Assembly (NCBI RefSeq): GCF_039645965.1
Contig: NZ_CP147917.1
Span: forward strand, 1,674,001 to 1,738,000
Direction: 5' to 3'
DNA length: 64,000 nucleotides
Origin: Sulfurimonas sp. HSL3-2
GTDB lineage: Bacteria > Campylobacterota > Campylobacteria > Campylobacterales > Sulfurimonadaceae
Shown: positions 1 to 7,713 of the stretch, piece after piece
Layout: each line of letters begins with the position of its first letter
Position numbering within the stretch: the first letter of the stretch is position 1
The notes under the pieces: generated by a model
What the model was told of the DNA's origin: nothing
Databases searched by the model: none
The model's input: only the letters and a program-made list of their open reading frames with translations
Made by a program: the position numbers and the translations under genes

Positions 1-2
1 AT

Positions 3-80
3 GTCATCTATGAAAAAAATGACTACCTGAGTGAAGACGGATTGTTCGTCCTCACTTATTGTCTGCCTATACAGTTATAA
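3..80 (+). CDS. C-terminal fragment of an unknown gene (cut by left edge)
   Basis: An open frame enters from the left edge and runs 25 codons to TAA at 78-80, ending SEDGLFVLTYCLPIQL. No start lies inside the window, so the gene would begin upstream. The stop sits next to the stop of the leftward chemoreceptor gene, a normal tail-to-tail arrangement. The composition looks protein-like, but the stretch is too short to name. A competing frame ends with TGA at 28-30 and cannot be excluded. Confidence 0.35.
   Translation, partial: VIYEKNDYLSEDGLFVLTYCLPIQL
30..56 (-). terminator. Hairpin downstream of the chemoreceptor gene
   Basis: AGTGAAGACG at 30-39 pairs with CGTCCTCACT at 47-56, a 10-bp stem with one G-U pair and a 7-nt loop. 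On the minus strand a run of seven T follows about 10 nt later. It could end transcription of the leftward chemoreceptor. The distance to the T-run is longer than in a classical intrinsic terminator, so the call is tentative. Confidence 0.4.
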
Positions 81-81
81 T

Positions 82-2205
82 TTATGTTCTAAAATGCTCT
101 AGTTTATGTGTAAGTTCTGCTGTCATATTATTGAGATGTTCAGCAGCACTTGCTATCTCTTCTACATTTCTTGCATTTAGCGTAGACATCGTATTGATCT
201 CAGTGATACTTTTTACAATATTTTCAAGATGAATGCCGGTACTCTCAAAATCTTTGACAGTCCTATCACTCGTCGCGGTTGCTTTATTGACAATGTCAGT
301 CGTTGTGTTTATCTTATTCTCAACTTCTGAGGATACTTCTGCCAGCTTGTTCATATCTTCTGAACTGCTGTTCATCTGTTCACTTGCAGTAGATGTGCCT
401 TGAACGATGACACTTATCGTAGTCTGTATCTCTGTCAGGCTTTTTTGTGTTCTCTCTGCCAGTTTTCTGACCTCATCGGCAACAACTGCAAAACCGCGTC
501 CATGTTCACCTGCACGAGCTGCTTCTATGGCAGCATTTAGTGCCAGGAGATTTGTCTGGTCCGCTATATCGGATATGACATCTAAAATACTTTTAACCTG
601 TTCGGTATCTTTTGAAAGCGCTTCTATACTCAAAGCAAGTTCTGATTCGTTCTGTGCACTGAGTTGAACTTTTTTAGTAAGCTCTACGATTTCCGATCTT
701 ACTTCATTCAAAATACCGTTTGCCTGTATGATCTCCTCTTTGCTCTTTTTCGCATCATCAATGGAGTTCATTATCTCACCGATGATATCCGTCGCTTTTT
801 CTGTGACATCATCGATGATAGAGACAGATTTTTCAACATTTTTACCGACTTCCAATGAAGTAACGGATAGTTCATGAGAGATTGATGAATTCTCTATACT
901 GCCCATTTTAACGATCTTGATACTTGAATGTACCTTCTCTATAAACTGATTCATATACTTGGCTATATCTTTGATCTCATCATTGCTTTTGATGGATATT
1001 CTTTTTGTCAGGTCACCCTCACCTTCTGCAAGATCCGATGTTACATGTAAGATATCGTTGATAGGATTCAATATATTTCTTTTAGCGATAAACGATACGA
1101 CTAGAGTTATGATAACAGCGATGACGATAGATATCAAGATCATCTTTGTAGTTGTAGCCACGACTTCCTGAGTGGCTTCTTCTCTCATCTGTGCGATCTT
1201 TGTTTCTATATTATCAATATACTCACCTGTCCCTATCACCCATCCCCAAGGTTTAAAAAGTTCTACAAACGACATTTTCGGCTGCGGCTTATCAAACCCC
1301 GGCTTTGCCCAAAAATATTGAAGCATCCCCGAACCGTTTTTAACTGCTATATCTGCCATCTCTTTAAACAGATACATGCCGTTGGCATCTTGCATCTGTG
1401 AGAGATCTTTTCCGTCTAGTTCAGGTTTTATCGGATGCATCACCATTTTTGGAGTCGTATCATTTATCCAAAAATACCCGCTTTTTCCAAATCTCATCTC
1501 AGAAATAGTCACTAACGCTTCTTGCTGCATCTTTGCAGTAACGTCTGAGACATATGCACCCGTTCCTATCACCCAGTTAAACGGTTTGAATATCCTTACA
1601 TAAGAGACTTTGGGCTGTGGTTTGTCAAACCCGGGTTTTGCCCAGCTATACTCTACGATCCCTTTTCCTTTTTGCTTTGCAACCTTTGCCATTTCGTTAA
1701 AAAGATACACTCCGTTTGGATCTTTAAACTCTGAAAGGTCTTTCCCGTCCAATGCTGGCTTCATTGGATGCATCACCATTTTTGGAGCCGTATCGTTGAT
1801 CCAAAAATAGTTGCCATTGTCATATCTCACGGAACTTACGATATTTTTTATACGCTTGGCAAGTTTTTCTTTTGGCATTTTGCCCCTATTTTCTTCATAC
1901 TCTTTTTCAAGTATGCTGAAAAGAAAATCCGTTTGCACCTGAAGAGACTCTTCTACCTCTTTTTTGATCTTTTCACTTGATGTTCTCTGATAAAAAGAGT
2001 CTATCGATTTTACTGCGACAGATACATAGTTTTTTAATTCTATCTCTTTGTTTTTATACGCTTCCTCTTTATACTTTTGGATGTTTTGTTCACTCAGACT
2101 ATATATGCTTGATATAGACTGAACCATGACCACTGCCGTTACAACCAGTATTGTAATGATTATGATCAATTGTAACTTTACCCTTATAGACATTGATTTC
2201 ATCAT
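82..2205 (-). CDS. Methyl-accepting chemotaxis protein with duplicated Cache sensor
   Basis: Chemoreceptor of 707 aa that would sense a periplasmic ligand and signal to CheA/CheW. Order: N-terminal TM at about residues 11-33, a periplasmic sensor made of two Cache modules (about 85-225 and 235-345), a second TM near 353-372, HAMP with EGDLTKRI, and a long cytoplasmic coiled coil. The conserved hairpin tip, including [20 protein letters not shown], is near 545-590. The two Cache modules are close copies ([21 protein letters not shown] and [12 protein letters not shown] occur in both). The start ATGATG at 2205 follows GGGGAGAA. No CheR/CheB-docking pentapeptide is seen at the C-terminus. Ligand unknown; this Cache type is often linked to small carboxylates, which is family knowledge only. 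Confidence 0.95.
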   Translation of the reverse strand: MMKSMSIRVKLQLIIIITILVVTAVVMVQSISSIYSLSEQNIQKYKEEAYKNKEIELKNYVSVAVKSIDSFYQRTSSEKIKKEVEESLQVQTDFLFSILEKEYEENRGKMPKEKLAKRIKNIVSSVRYDNGNYFWINDTAPKMVMHPMKPALDGKDLSEFKDPNGVYLFNEMAKVAKQKGKGIVEYSWAKPGFDKPQPKVSYVRIFKPFNWVIGTGAYVSDVTAKMQQEALVTISEMRFGKSGYFWINDTTPKMVMHPIKPELDGKDLSQMQDANGMYLFKEMADIAVKNGSGMLQYFWAKPGFDKPQPKMSFVELFKPWGWVIGTGEYIDNIETKIAQMREEATQEVVATTTKMILISIVIAVIITLVVSFIAKRNILNPINDILHVTSDLAEGEGDLTKRISIKSNDEIKDIAKYMNQFIEKVHSSIKIVKMGSIENSSISHELSVTSLEVGKNVEKSVSIIDDVTEKATDIIGEIMNSIDDAKKSKEEIIQANGILNEVRSEIVELTKKVQLSAQNESELALSIEALSKDTEQVKSILDVISDIADQTNLLALNAAIEAARAGEHGRGFAVVADEVRKLAERTQKSLTEIQTTISVIVQGTSTASEQMNSSSEDMNKLAEVSSEVENKINTTTDIVNKATATSDRTVKDFESTGIHLENIVKSITEINTMSTLNARNVEEIASAAEHLNNMTAELTHKLEHFRT
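1041..1050. repeat. TTACATGTAA palindrome, copy 1
   Basis: Perfect 10-bp palindrome inside the chemoreceptor gene, read there as Leu-His-Val. One of 12 perfect copies in the window. Confidence 0.9.
1216..1809 (-). repeat. Internal duplication of the Cache module
   Basis: Two 87-codon stretches, 1549-1809 and 1216-1476, encode modules identical at 60 of 87 residues by hand alignment and lie 111 codons apart. Similarity also shows at DNA level, for example the shared gatgcatcaccatttttgga. This points to tandem duplication within the gene followed by moderate divergence. Confidence 0.8.
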
Positions 2206-2331
2206 GCCATTCTCCCCTTTATACTTTCAAAACTGAATATTTTCGAAGTATATAAAAAACAAATAGCACGAACGTAGCAAAGATATAAGTATTTATAATG
2301 AATTGAAATCTAAAAATGAGTAATGTAGTGT

Positions 2332-3000
2332 TTAAGAAGAATGAGGCTTGTCGATCATATAGCCCATGCCCCGGACGTTGATTATTACGTCTTCCTGCAT
2401 AGACTTTTTCAAACGGCTGACCTCTGCACGGATGGTGGCGTTATCGACTATCTGCTCGTCCCAGACATAGATCCGAAACTGTTCAAAATCGACCACTCTT
2501 CCGCGGTTTCTTGCAAGCAGGTCTATGATCTGCGATTGTCGTTTTGTAAGGATCTGCGGATATCCGTTAAAAAGAAGAGTGTTGTGTTCCTGATCATAGC
2601 TGTAGTTCTTTGAAAGACGCAGATGAACTCTTGGTACCTCATTTGAGAGCACCACTCTGTCAAGACGCAAAGCCAGTTCTTTAAGATGAAAAGGTTTTTT
2701 CAGGTAGTCGTAACATCCGAGGTTATATGCACGTGAAATATCTTCGATATCAACAAGTGCACTTATATAGATGGTAGGCACATGAACCTTAAGTTCATGA
2801 AGTTTTTCCAAGAATGTAAGCCCGTCCATCCCCGGGACATTGATATCAAGGATCAGCAGGTCATAGCTATTTACTTTTAAAGCGTCAAATGCTTTAAGCC
2901 CGTCAAAATATGTGTCTACCCTGTGTCCCTCGGCTTCAAGGAACTCCTGTATGGACTCGTTTAGCATCACTTCATCTTCTAAAAGCAGTATCTTCATCAC
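2332..3000 (-). CDS. OmpR-family response regulator
   Basis: DNA-binding response regulator of 222 aa. The receiver domain (about 1-115) has the acidic pocket LLLEDE, phospho-acceptor Asp in LLILDINVPGMDG, and the conserved Lys in YLKKPF. A winged-helix DNA-binding domain (about 130-218) ends with VRGMGYMID, typical of OmpR/PhoB C-termini. The start overlaps the last four bases of the upstream kinase gene, so the two form a translationally coupled pair. Target genes are not evident; the divergent neighbour is a cyclophilin. Confidence 0.93.
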   Translation of the reverse strand: MMKILLLEDEVMLNESIQEFLEAEGHRVDTYFDGLKAFDALKVNSYDLLILDINVPGMDGLTFLEKLHELKVHVPTIYISALVDIEDISRAYNLGCYDYLKKPFHLKELALRLDRVVLSNEVPRVHLRLSKNYSYDQEHNTLLFNGYPQILTKRQSQIIDLLARNRGRVVDFEQFRIYVWDEQIVDNATIRAEVSRLKKSMQEDVIINVRGMGYMIDKPHSS

Positions 3001-4214
3001 TCACCCATCATCTTAAATCTATATGTAAAAGTTGTTCTTTCATCACTTGAGTTCAATGAGATCGCGACATCTTCCTCTTTACATATCGTATTTACAAGCT
3101 GTAAGCCTATACCAAATCCCTCTTCCGTTTTGTTTTCTCTGTAGTATGCATCAAATATCTTATCTGTATTTTCTATGGTCTTTGAACGGCTCCCCATGGA
3201 GAGTTCGACAAATGTCCCGTCCGGTTTCAGGCTTACATGTACGACCTCTCCCGCAAGTGTATACTTGATGGCATTTGTGATGGTGTTGTCTATGATCCTT
3301 TGAAGTTTCGTTTCATTAAAGTATATGTATCTGCCTTTAAAATCGGAAACATACTCGAATCTTACTTTTGAAAGTTCAGCGACCTCTGCAAAAAAATCAA
3401 GTCTTGAGACCAAAAAACGTTCTATATCTATGGCGACTTTCGGGTACTCCACCTGATCTTTTTTGACCAGATAACTTAGATCATCGTAGATATTGAAGAT
3501 GTTTTTTGCTGCTGCTTCTATCTTAGAAAGCTGTCTGTCTTTTTGATTTTTCATCACAAAGAGTTCTATACTTGTAAGGATGACGCTAAGCGGTGTGTTC
3601 GTCTCATGGACGGTATAACGTAAAAACTCTTTTTGTGATTGTAATATCTCATCTTTTTGGCTTTTCTCTTGTAAGAGGTTCTCATTTATGAGCTTCAAGT
3701 TAGCCGTCTTTGCTCTGACCCTGTCCTCAAGATGCAGATTTAACTCCTGCAAAGAATCTTTTTGCTCGCGTATCGTGTCAAGCATACTGTTTATATGCCC
3801 GACCATCAATCTAAAATCCTGAAAAAAAAGCGTATTAGCGTTCATCGACCTGTCGTCATATGCGGCATTTTTAAAAAACTCCAAGAACTGTTCCGTGTCA
3901 CTTTGCAAAAGAGCGTTAAATATCTTAAAAACACCGAAGGCTATTCCAAAAAGAATAAAAGAAAGTGTCACGATCGCTAATATCGTTTTAATAAGTATCG
4001 ATTTGAGTATCTCTTTTTTCTGCTCCATCAATTTATTGTCTTTGATGTCCAGATTTTTAACAATAAGATTTTCCACCAGAGACTGCTCATAGTCTTTATA
4101 TATCTGCGAGACAAGTAAAGACACAAAGACTAAACTAAACAAAAATACGATAATAACCGTATAGATATTAGCTTGTTTAATGGTCATATTTTTAAAAAAA
4201 GATTCGATTTTCAT
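2997..4214 (-). CDS. Sensor histidine kinase, partner of the OmpR regulator
   Basis: Membrane histidine kinase of 405 aa: TM at about 13-35, a short periplasmic loop of about 40 aa, TM at about 72-95, a coiled linker, then HisKA and HATPase domains. The phospho-acceptor motif reads VHETNTPLSV, with Asn where the common SHELRTPL has Arg. The N-box (ITNAIKYT) and G2 box (GFGIGLQLV) are intact. The expected DxGxG of the G1 box is replaced by SMGSRSK before KIFDAYYREN, so ATP binding may be altered. No ribosome-binding site precedes ATG 4214, and a TATAAT box ends only 6 nt upstream, suggesting a leaderless message. Confidence 0.9.
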   Translation of the reverse strand: MKIESFFKNMTIKQANIYTVIIVFLFSLVFVSLLVSQIYKDYEQSLVENLIVKNLDIKDNKLMEQKKEILKSILIKTILAIVTLSFILFGIAFGVFKIFNALLQSDTEQFLEFFKNAAYDDRSMNANTLFFQDFRLMVGHINSMLDTIREQKDSLQELNLHLEDRVRAKTANLKLINENLLQEKSQKDEILQSQKEFLRYTVHETNTPLSVILTSIELFVMKNQKDRQLSKIEAAAKNIFNIYDDLSYLVKKDQVEYPKVAIDIERFLVSRLDFFAEVAELSKVRFEYVSDFKGRYIYFNETKLQRIIDNTITNAIKYTLAGEVVHVSLKPDGTFVELSMGSRSKTIENTDKIFDAYYRENKTEEGFGIGLQLVNTICKEEDVAISLNSSDERTTFTYRFKMMGE

Positions 4215-4220
4215 AGTGTG

Positions 4221-4226
4221 ATTATA
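4221..4226 (-). promoter_or_regulatory. -10 box of the histidine kinase gene (leaderless candidate)
   Basis: Minus-strand TATAAT separated from the ATG at 4214 by six bases, CACACT. With normal sigma-70 spacing transcription would begin at or next to the start codon, leaving no room for a Shine-Dalgarno sequence. Confidence 0.55.
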
Positions 4227-4304
4227 CAGTCATGTGACTAAAATTAGACTTCTTACAAAACTTTGACTATAATTTCAAAAATCAAATCTATACAAGGTAC
4301 TACA

Positions 4305-4811
4305 ATGTCATTTTTTGGAAGAGAACTAAAAAAATACGATATAAACGAAGACGAACTAGCTAAAATGCAATGGGCTAAATTTACTACAAGCAAAGGTGTT
4401 ATGTGGGTAAAACTTTACCCTGAAGAGACACCTATCACTGTAACGAATTTTGCTCACCTGGTAAACGACGGTTTCTATAACGGTCTTAACTTTCACCGTG
4501 TGATCCCGGGCTTTATGGCTCAAGGCGGATGTCCTCAAGGTACTGGTACAGGTGGACCGGGTTGGGCTATCCCTTGTGAGACTGACAAAAACACTCACAG
4601 ACACGTAAAGGGAACACTTTCTATGGCTCATGCGGGACCAAACACAGGTGGAAGCCAGTTCTTTATCTGTTTTGTACCGTGTCCTCACCTTGACGGTGTT
4701 CACACTGTATTTGGCGGGATCGAAGCAACTGACGCTGATAGCATGGCTGTTTTAGATTCTATCGAGATGAGAGATGCGATCGAGTCTGTCGAGATCTTAG
4801 AATCAAAATAA
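4305..4811 (+). CDS. Cytoplasmic cyclophilin-type peptidyl-prolyl isomerase
   Basis: Cyclophilin of 168 aa catalysing cis-trans isomerisation of proline peptide bonds. Family motifs are clear: FHRVIPGFMAQGGCPQGTG with the catalytic Arg, GGSQFFICF, and HLDGVHTVFG. There is no signal peptide, so it should act in the cytoplasm. ATG 4305 (MSFFGREL) is preferred over an in-frame start 14 codons upstream because AAGGT precedes it at good spacing. A promoter TATAAT lies at about 4268-4273, divergent from the kinase promoter. A second, exported cyclophilin lies at 57273. Confidence 0.95.
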   Translation: MSFFGRELKKYDINEDELAKMQWAKFTTSKGVMWVKLYPEETPITVTNFAHLVNDGFYNGLNFHRVIPGFMAQGGCPQGTGTGGPGWAIPCETDKNTHRHVKGTLSMAHAGPNTGGSQFFICFVPCPHLDGVHTVFGGIEATDADSMAVLDSIEMRDAIESVEILESK

Positions 4812-4820
4812 GTCGTCCAT

Positions 4821-5201
4821 ATGTGCAACTGCTTAGATAACGTCGTCTTTGAGGGAACCTTTCCTCCTTTTGTCTTTTGTCCATACTGCGGGAAAAAACT
4901 TGCTGACGATGTAACAAAAGATGAAGTGTTATTTCAAGAAGATGAAGCTGCATTTGAACGTCTCAACGATCTTGAAGATATCATCGAAGATAAGTTTGAC
5001 GACATTATGGTCGAAAGTGCAGATATCTTAGCAGCACATCTGACTCAAACGATGAACGATTCAGGACTTGTCTTTCCCATGACTGTCCATGAAGAAAAGA
5101 TCGAGATACGTTATGAAGGACACTATGAAGTTCATACCATCGAACTCTTTCTTGAACAGGAAGATGAAGAGAGTCCTCTTTACACCGTAAGCGTCTTTTA
5201 A
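4821..5201 (+). CDS. Small acidic protein with a zinc-ribbon-like N-terminus
   Basis: Unrecognised 126-aa protein. The N-terminus has cysteines in MCNCLDN and FCPYCGKKL, which could form a zinc ribbon. The rest is strongly acidic and probably soluble, with no membrane segment. It starts 10 nt after the cyclophilin stop and is probably co-transcribed with it. A nearly perfect inverted repeat overlaps its stop codon. Function unknown. Confidence 0.75.
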   Translation: MCNCLDNVVFEGTFPPFVFCPYCGKKLADDVTKDEVLFQEDEAAFERLNDLEDIIEDKFDDIMVESADILAAHLTQTMNDSGLVFPMTVHEEKIEIRYEGHYEVHTIELFLEQEDEESPLYTVSVF

Positions 5202-5211
5202 GACCGCTTAC
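5187..5211 (+). terminator. Hairpin over the stop codon of the zinc-ribbon-like gene
   Basis: GTAAGCGTCTT (5187-5197) pairs with AAGACCGCTTAC (5200-5211) with one bulged base. It sits between convergent genes and is followed by AT-rich DNA rather than a clean T-run, so terminator function is plausible but not certain. Confidence 0.4.
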
Positions 5212-5229
5212 ATCACCATTAAAACTCAT

Positions 5230-6369
5230 TTAATAATTTAAATTTCCAAAATAGATATCAAACAAAAAACTTATTGTATAGTTGACTTGAAAATCATACT
5301 GCTTTTGAAAGTTTACACCCGGAGTTATCTGATAGTATAACCACTCTTTCAAAATGTTTTCACGCCAGCTGAGGGATGTTCCGTAATAACTTATTTCTCT
5401 ATATTTCTCCCTCTCACCATATTTATTTAAAAATTCATACTCCGTATTGCCTCCGAATGATTGAGTAAGACTTATCCCTGCTCTTCTTTTAAGCGTCCAA
5501 AAGTGTTGGAATGAAAGACCATAATCCATGCCGTCTGACTTGTCTCTTGTTTTTCGATGCAGAGTAGTCCTGAACAAGGTAGTCTTTGATGTCGGATAAT
5601 CGAAATAGAGATTTGTTTCCTCTTCAAATCTGTCTTTTATTGAATACGTAAATGTCTGCACAGGTTCGATCGTCCATTTTCCTGCCTTAATGTCTACGTA
5701 AACCCTTGCTTTTGCAAGAGGATTGAGTCCTTGTGATGCAATGTAAAATTTTGATTTTATTTTTTCATAAAGAGGCGCAAAGTAACTGACCCCTATTGTT
5801 GGAGTATTGTCAGTCTTTTGAGGCTCTTGCGGCAGATGAGCCTCACTGGAGTCCTTACTGAGATTCTCTATAAACAGCTTAAATCTTTTCTGACTTCGTA
5901 CAAGCGGTACTTGTGCATTTACAGAAGCATCATATTGGCTTTTCTCTTTTGTCTGAAAATAGGAAAAAAGCCTGATACTCACATATGTTTCATCTGTTTC
6001 CTCTGTATATTTTTTATTTTTATAAAATGCATCGATCGATTGTTCATACTGTTTTAGCTCGGCACTGACATTTTTATCATTTGTAGAGCTATTATTCCCG
6101 TCATCTTTCATAAATCCACTAAGTGAAGTATCTATCTTCTCAGAGATCTCGACCACTTTTGTCGAGATTTTTCTGTGTACAATATCTACATAACTGCTGT
6201 TTTGATCCATTGTCATATTTATATCGTTTTGCTCGCTCGTCACATTTGCATCGCTCTGTACGATGGTCATATTTGCATCACTCTGTTCAATGTTCGTATT
6301 TGTATCTGCGAACAGATCAAGACCTATGAACAGAGATAAAAAGAGTATATGGAGCATAAACATATTCAT
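5230..6369 (-). CDS. Exported protein with 9-residue repeats and a probable beta-barrel C-terminus
   Basis: Unrecognised 379-aa protein. It has a signal peptide (about 1-21, ending LDLFADT), then a low-complexity Asn/Asp-rich segment of four 9-residue repeats (DTNTNIEQS, DANMTIVQS, DANVTSEQN, DINMTMDQN). The C-terminal 200 residues alternate hydrophobic and polar positions, are rich in aromatic residues, and end in an aromatic residue (FGNLNY), as in outer-membrane barrels. AAGAGA precedes the ATG, with TATAAT further upstream. The gene is convergent with its left neighbour and stands alone. Confidence 0.75.
   Translation of the reverse strand: MNMFMLHILFLSLFIGLDLFADTNTNIEQSDANMTIVQSDANVTSEQNDINMTMDQNSSYVDIVHRKISTKVVEISEKIDTSLSGFMKDDGNNSSTNDKNVSAELKQYEQSIDAFYKNKKYTEETDETYVSIRLFSYFQTKEKSQYDASVNAQVPLVRSQKRFKLFIENLSKDSSEAHLPQEPQKTDNTPTIGVSYFAPLYEKIKSKFYIASQGLNPLAKARVYVDIKAGKWTIEPVQTFTYSIKDRFEEETNLYFDYPTSKTTLFRTTLHRKTRDKSDGMDYGLSFQHFWTLKRRAGISLTQSFGGNTEYEFLNKYGEREKYREISYYGTSLSWRENILKEWLYYQITPGVNFQKQYDFQVNYTISFLFDIYFGNLNY
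6199..6306 (-). repeat. Four 27-bp tandem repeats
   Basis: Four consecutive 27-bp units (6280-6306, 6253-6279, 6226-6252, 6199-6225) within the envelope-protein gene. Each encodes nine residues starting with Asp and containing an Asn-x-Thr/Asn core. The second and third units are most alike. Because the unit is a multiple of three, copy number could change without a frameshift. Confidence 0.8.
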
Positions 6370-6524
6370 TAAAATCTCTTTTTTCTAAATTATAGAGAAA
6401 TAATGAAGTACTACCGCTTAAAACAACCGAGTTTGATTTTTCATTTTTTATGTCTAGTTGTCAGATAATTTGTGCTTTTCTCTATTTTTACCTATAATGC
6501 AGGGCATATCATAGAAGAAAACTA

Positions 6525-6866
6525 ATGCAAGGATATGCAAAGATGGATGGAAATATTATGGTCACCTATAAAATACTATGCGAGAGTGATCTGAATCAAG
6601 AGATCTCCATAAGCGAGCTGCTTGAAAACGAAAAGATAGCAAAAGCGATAAAGTCGGAGTTTGCCAAAGGCTACAGAAACATAGCACTTGCGTCAAATAC
6701 GGATGCTGTCATAAAGATAGAGACTCAAAAAGAGCTGCATACCGTAGAGGTATCCAAAAACGACTTCGCAGACCTCCTCGTTCTCGCCGAAGAGGATGCG
6801 AATAATAAGAAGCTGCTCAAAAAAGAGTGCGACCGTGTGGAACTTGTGAATATAGAGACTTTGTAA
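6525..6866 (+). CDS. Hypothetical protein, 113 aa
   Basis: No family recognised. The protein is soluble and rich in Glu, Lys and Asn, with alternating helices and strands and no cysteine cluster or membrane segment. A TATAAT box lies near 6495 and a purine-rich AGAAGAAAA precedes ATG 6525. Later in-frame ATGs at 6543 and 6558 are possible alternatives. It stands alone between the envelope-protein gene and an AT-rich gap. Confidence 0.65.
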   Translation: MQGYAKMDGNIMVTYKILCESDLNQEISISELLENEKIAKAIKSEFAKGYRNIALASNTDAVIKIETQKELHTVEVSKNDFADLLVLAEEDANNKKLLKKECDRVELVNIETL

Positions 6867-6909
6867 ACTCTTACTTTCACTGCAGTACATTTATGCCATT
6901 ACGTAAGGA

Positions 6910-7029
6910 TCAGCCTCCTTTATCGCAAGGCATCAAATTGACCTTCACCATTTTTAAAAATCGGTTGTTCTGATTAACTTTTGGACTATGGGTACTTACA
7001 ACATCAACTCGAAATAAACCATTTTTCAT
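6910..7029 (-). CDS. Possible small ORF, 39 aa
   Basis: Begins MKNGLFRVDVV and ends MPCDKGG. The ATG at 7029 is preceded by AAGGAAATGTC, a good ribosome-binding site, which is the main argument for it. No homologue is recognised and it could be a remnant of a longer gene or noise. Confidence 0.25.
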   Translation of the reverse strand: MKNGLFRVDVVSTHSPKVNQNNRFLKMVKVNLMPCDKGG

Positions 7030-7146
7030 GACATTTCCTTAGTTTAGAAGTATCTGCATACAAATATGTAAATCAATAGATAAATAGCAAAAAGTGTTCA
7101 CAAAAAATTTCACCGGAACTTGGCTAGATGAAATGAGCTTTATGCT

Positions 7147-7156
7147 TTACATGTAA
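7147..7156. repeat. TTACATGTAA palindrome, copy 2
   Basis: Intergenic copy; the symmetry extends to TTTACATGTAAA at 7146-7157. Confidence 0.9.
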
Positions 7157-7252
7157 AGATTTTCTTTGTTCAATAATTTTGTTTTTGTTATCGAAAATAA
7201 ATAAGTATAATGCTTGTTTAATAAATACTTATATATAAATGGAGATAATAAT

Positions 7253-7525
7253 ATGGCAAGAGAAGTATATTGTGAGATTGTAGGAAAAGCTACAGGCTTT
7301 TTTAAAAACAAAGTAGAAATTGAAGTTGATTTTGGACAGGAAAAAAGTTGGTTTGGTGGTTCAAATCCTCTTGCTGATTCATCTGGAAAAACAATAAAGT
7401 TTAATTCAATGATTGATGCACTAAACCATATGGCTAAAGATGAATGGAATTTTGTTAATGCATACAGTATGACAATTAAAGATCAGAATGTATATCATTA
7501 TGTTATGCGAAAGCATATCGGCTAG
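7253..7525 (+). CDS. Hypothetical protein, 90 aa
   Basis: Unrecognised small protein. ATG 7253 (MAREVYCEIVG) is preferred over an ATG 13 codons upstream because GGAGATAATAAT precedes it. It is a soluble protein with probable strands at the N-terminus and a helix around DALNHMAKDEW. Base use is more AT-rich than in neighbouring genes and it is flanked by AT-rich gaps, so it may have been acquired separately. No function can be given. Confidence 0.65.
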   Translation: MAREVYCEIVGKATGFFKNKVEIEVDFGQEKSWFGGSNPLADSSGKTIKFNSMIDALNHMAKDEWNFVNAYSMTIKDQNVYHYVMRKHIG

Positions 7526-7713
7526 TAAAGCTTATTCTCACTTTCATAACTATAAGATAGAAATGTGTATCAGAATTTTGATTAATCTCTTACAGTATGC
7601 ATTCCTAATCTGAAAATACAGATGTGATATTTTGGATATTGGTGGAATTAAACTATAATTTCAATAATATAACATTCTCACACTTTGATGATGAGAACGA
7701 GGGAAAACAAACT

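Larger units (their letters stand above)
6867..7252. other. Intergenic gap of about 390 bp
   Basis: AT-rich spacer holding one weak minus-strand small ORF (6910-7029), one perfect TTACATGTAA palindrome (7147-7156) and promoter-like AT-rich DNA just before the next gene. No RNA gene or mobile-element end was recognised. Confidence 0.6.

Noticed and set aside
7624-7713. Thirty-codon N-terminal extension of queH
   Set aside because: The family starts at MLVHICC and GAGGG precedes ATG 7714; the upstream part is AT-rich and not QueH-like.
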